In this document: positions 4,100-5,199 of the stretch, piece after piece
Layout of the letters: every line of letters starts with the position of its first letter
Numbering within the stretch: the first letter of the stretch is position 1
DNA from: Actinomycetes bacterium
GTDB lineage: Bacteria; Actinomycetota; CALGFH01
Assembly: GCA_030152105.1 (NCBI GenBank)
Contig: JASLIH010000073.1
Coordinates: 1-5,199 of the forward strand
Direction of reading: 5' to 3'
Length of the DNA stretch: 5,199 bases
Translations under genes and position numbers: made by a program
Notes under the pieces: model-generated
What the model was told of the DNA's origin: nothing
The model's input: the letters and a program-made list of their open reading frames with translations, nothing else
Database searches by the model: none

Positions 4100-5199
4100 A
4101 TGACGTCGACCGCCGGACCGGGCCGGCCGCGCCGGTGGACGGCCGGGCTGGCGTGGGCGCTGTGGCTGGCGAGCCTGCTCTGCCTGGCGGCCGTGCCGTG
4201 GCTGGATGAGCTGTTGCGCCAGGCCGGCCGGGCCGACCTGGTCCAGTTCACCTTCCCGGCCGTCGCCGTTCCCGTCCTGGCGATGGTGAGCTCGGTCACG
4301 GTTGGGGCGGTCGTGGCCGCCCGCCGCCCGGCGCACCCGGTGGGCTGGCTGCTGCTGGGCATCGCCCTGGCCCTGACCGCCACCGCCGCGAACGCCCAGT
4401 ACTTCGTGTACGGGCTGCTGGTCCGCCCGGGCGCGCTGCCCGTCGCCCGCTACGCCGTGCTGTACCAGCCGGCGACCACGTTCACGGCCCTGATCCTGAT
4501 CGGCTTCGTCCTGCTGCTGACGCCCACCGGGGCACTGCCCTCGCCCGGCTGGCGCTGGCTGGCCTGGGTGATGGCGCTCACACCAGCCGTCCTGGTGCTG
4601 GTGGTGACCCTGGCCGGCGGACCGGTGGACCCGCGCTACCAGGCCCACGGCGGCCCCTTCGACCTCCGTGGCCTCGACGGGGTCCTGCTGGCGGCCAACC
4701 GGACGGCCCTGGCGGTCACCGTCGTAGGGCTGGTGGCCGCCGCGGCGTCCCTGGTGGCGCGGTTCCGCCACGCCCGCGGGGTCGAGCGGCTGCAGCTGCG
4801 CTGGGTGGCGCTCGGCGCGGTGCTGGTGGGGCTGGGCGCCGTCGGCGTCCTGTTCAGCCTGGCGGTCGGGGGGTCGGCCGCCGGGACCCTGTTCAGCGTG
4901 GCTGTCGGCTGCTGCCTGGTGGTCCCGCCGGTGGCCACCGGGGCGGCGGTGCTGCGCTACCGCCTCTATGACCTGGACCACATCATCAGCCGCACCCTGG
5001 CCTACGGGCTGCTCACCCTGCTGCTGGGCGGCGGCTACGCCCTGGTCGTGCTCGGGCTCGGCCAACTCCTGGGCCGCGACTCCAGCCTGGTGGTCGCGGC
5101 CGCCACCCTGGCCGTGGCGGCGCTGTTCCAGCCGGCCCGCCGCCGGGTCCAGCAGGCCGTCGACCGGCGCTTCAACCGGCGCCGCCACGACGCCGCCCG
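4100..5199 (+). CDS. polytopic membrane protein, histidine-kinase-type sensor N-terminus (partial)
   Basis: The frame is open from ATG 4100 to the window edge (366 codons, no stop), with strong G/C third positions throughout. About ten hydrophobic helices are visible, near residues 15-34, 49-73, 83-104, 126-144, 153-172, 203-220, 235-256, 262-285, 300-324 and 328-343. Recognisable motifs are RRPAHPVGWLLLG (75-87), TPTGALPSPGWRW (141-153), RGVERLQLRWVAL (226-238), LRYRLYDLDHIISRTLAYG (285-303) and FQPARRRVQQAVDRRFNRRR (343-362). This motif series occurs in multi-helix proteins of Actinomycetota annotated as sensor histidine kinases, where the RRFNRRR stretch marks the exit from the membrane. 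Kinase (H-box, ATPase) domains are not in the window. Some relatives end soon after this point with no kinase, so the function is inferred only. A weak AGG at 4088-4090 precedes the ATG. An in-frame GTG at 4049 would add 17 residues but has no better site. Confidence 0.85.
   Translation, partial: MTSTAGPGRPRRWTAGLAWALWLASLLCLAAVPWLDELLRQAGRADLVQFTFPAVAVPVLAMVSSVTVGAVVAARRPAHPVGWLLLGIALALTATAANAQYFVYGLLVRPGALPVARYAVLYQPATTFTALILIGFVLLLTPTGALPSPGWRWLAWVMALTPAVLVLVVTLAGGPVDPRYQAHGGPFDLRGLDGVLLAANRTALAVTVVGLVAAAASLVARFRHARGVERLQLRWVALGAVLVGLGAVGVLFSLAVGGSAAGTLFSVAVGCCLVVPPVATGAAVLRYRLYDLDHIISRTLAYGLLTLLLGGGYALVVLGLGQLLGRDSSLVVAAATLAVAALFQPARRRVQQAVDRRFNRRRHDAA

Noticed and set aside
3853..4209. 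Possible 118-codon gene starting at GTG just after the ATPase
   Set aside because: It overlaps the first 110 bases of the membrane protein out of frame, has no ribosome binding site, shows mixed third-position bases and has no recognisable product.
3824..5188. Minus-strand reading frame of 454 codons opposite the partial membrane protein
   Set aside because: Its product is a low-complexity Gln/Gly/Ala/His/Arg-rich chain with no domain, as expected from the antisense of a GC-rich, Leu/Val-rich membrane gene. The + strand frame has clear helices and family motifs.
1..5199. tRNA, rRNA, CRISPR array, insertion sequence or toxin-antitoxin pair
   Set aside because: I looked for cloverleaf-like arms, regular direct repeats, transposase motifs with terminal repeats and paired small genes, and saw none. 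The genes present have uniform base composition and ordinary functions.

Overview
The window is GC-rich, with G or C at nearly every third codon position, strong AGGAGG-type ribosome binding sites, one GTG start, and hairpins without U-tracts after genes. This points to a high-GC bacterium, most likely an Actinomycetota (soil or metagenome type). No species can be named from the sequence. All supported genes lie on the + strand. The long minus-strand reading frames are antisense shadows of GC-rich genes.

Layout. Positions 1-84 may hold the last 27 codons of an upstream gene, whose stop lies inside a 19-bp palindrome (71-89). A small two-helix membrane protein of unknown function follows (121-588), then a coding-like fragment without a start codon (567-746). 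Next is a tautomerase-superfamily enzyme (761-1168) with an N-terminal catalytic proline and a residue set like that of malonate semialdehyde decarboxylase. A terminator-like hairpin follows directly (1171-1192). A gap of about 300 bases then leads to a compact polar amino acid ABC importer operon: substrate-binding lipoprotein (1465-2307), permease (2329-3036) and ATPase (3043-3846). After the ATPase, a gap of about 250 bases contains three small hairpins. The window ends inside a large multi-helix membrane protein (4100 to the edge) of the kind found at the N-terminus of actinobacterial sensor histidine kinases.

How the genes work together. The three ABC genes form one functional unit. The lipoprotein captures an amino acid outside the membrane, the permease (one gene, so probably a homodimer) forms the channel, and the ATPase drives uptake. 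The tautomerase and the two-helix protein are upstream on the same strand, but a hairpin and a long gap separate them from the transporter, so a functional link is unproven. The partial membrane protein at the end may be a sensor, but no kinase domain is inside the window.

The window looks like ordinary core or accessory chromosome. I found no mobile element, CRISPR array, RNA gene or convincing novel multi-gene system. The points most worth checking are the 71-89 palindrome, the MSAD-like active site of the tautomerase, the start-less coding fragment, the CxC pair in the binding protein, and whether the last gene really continues into a kinase.
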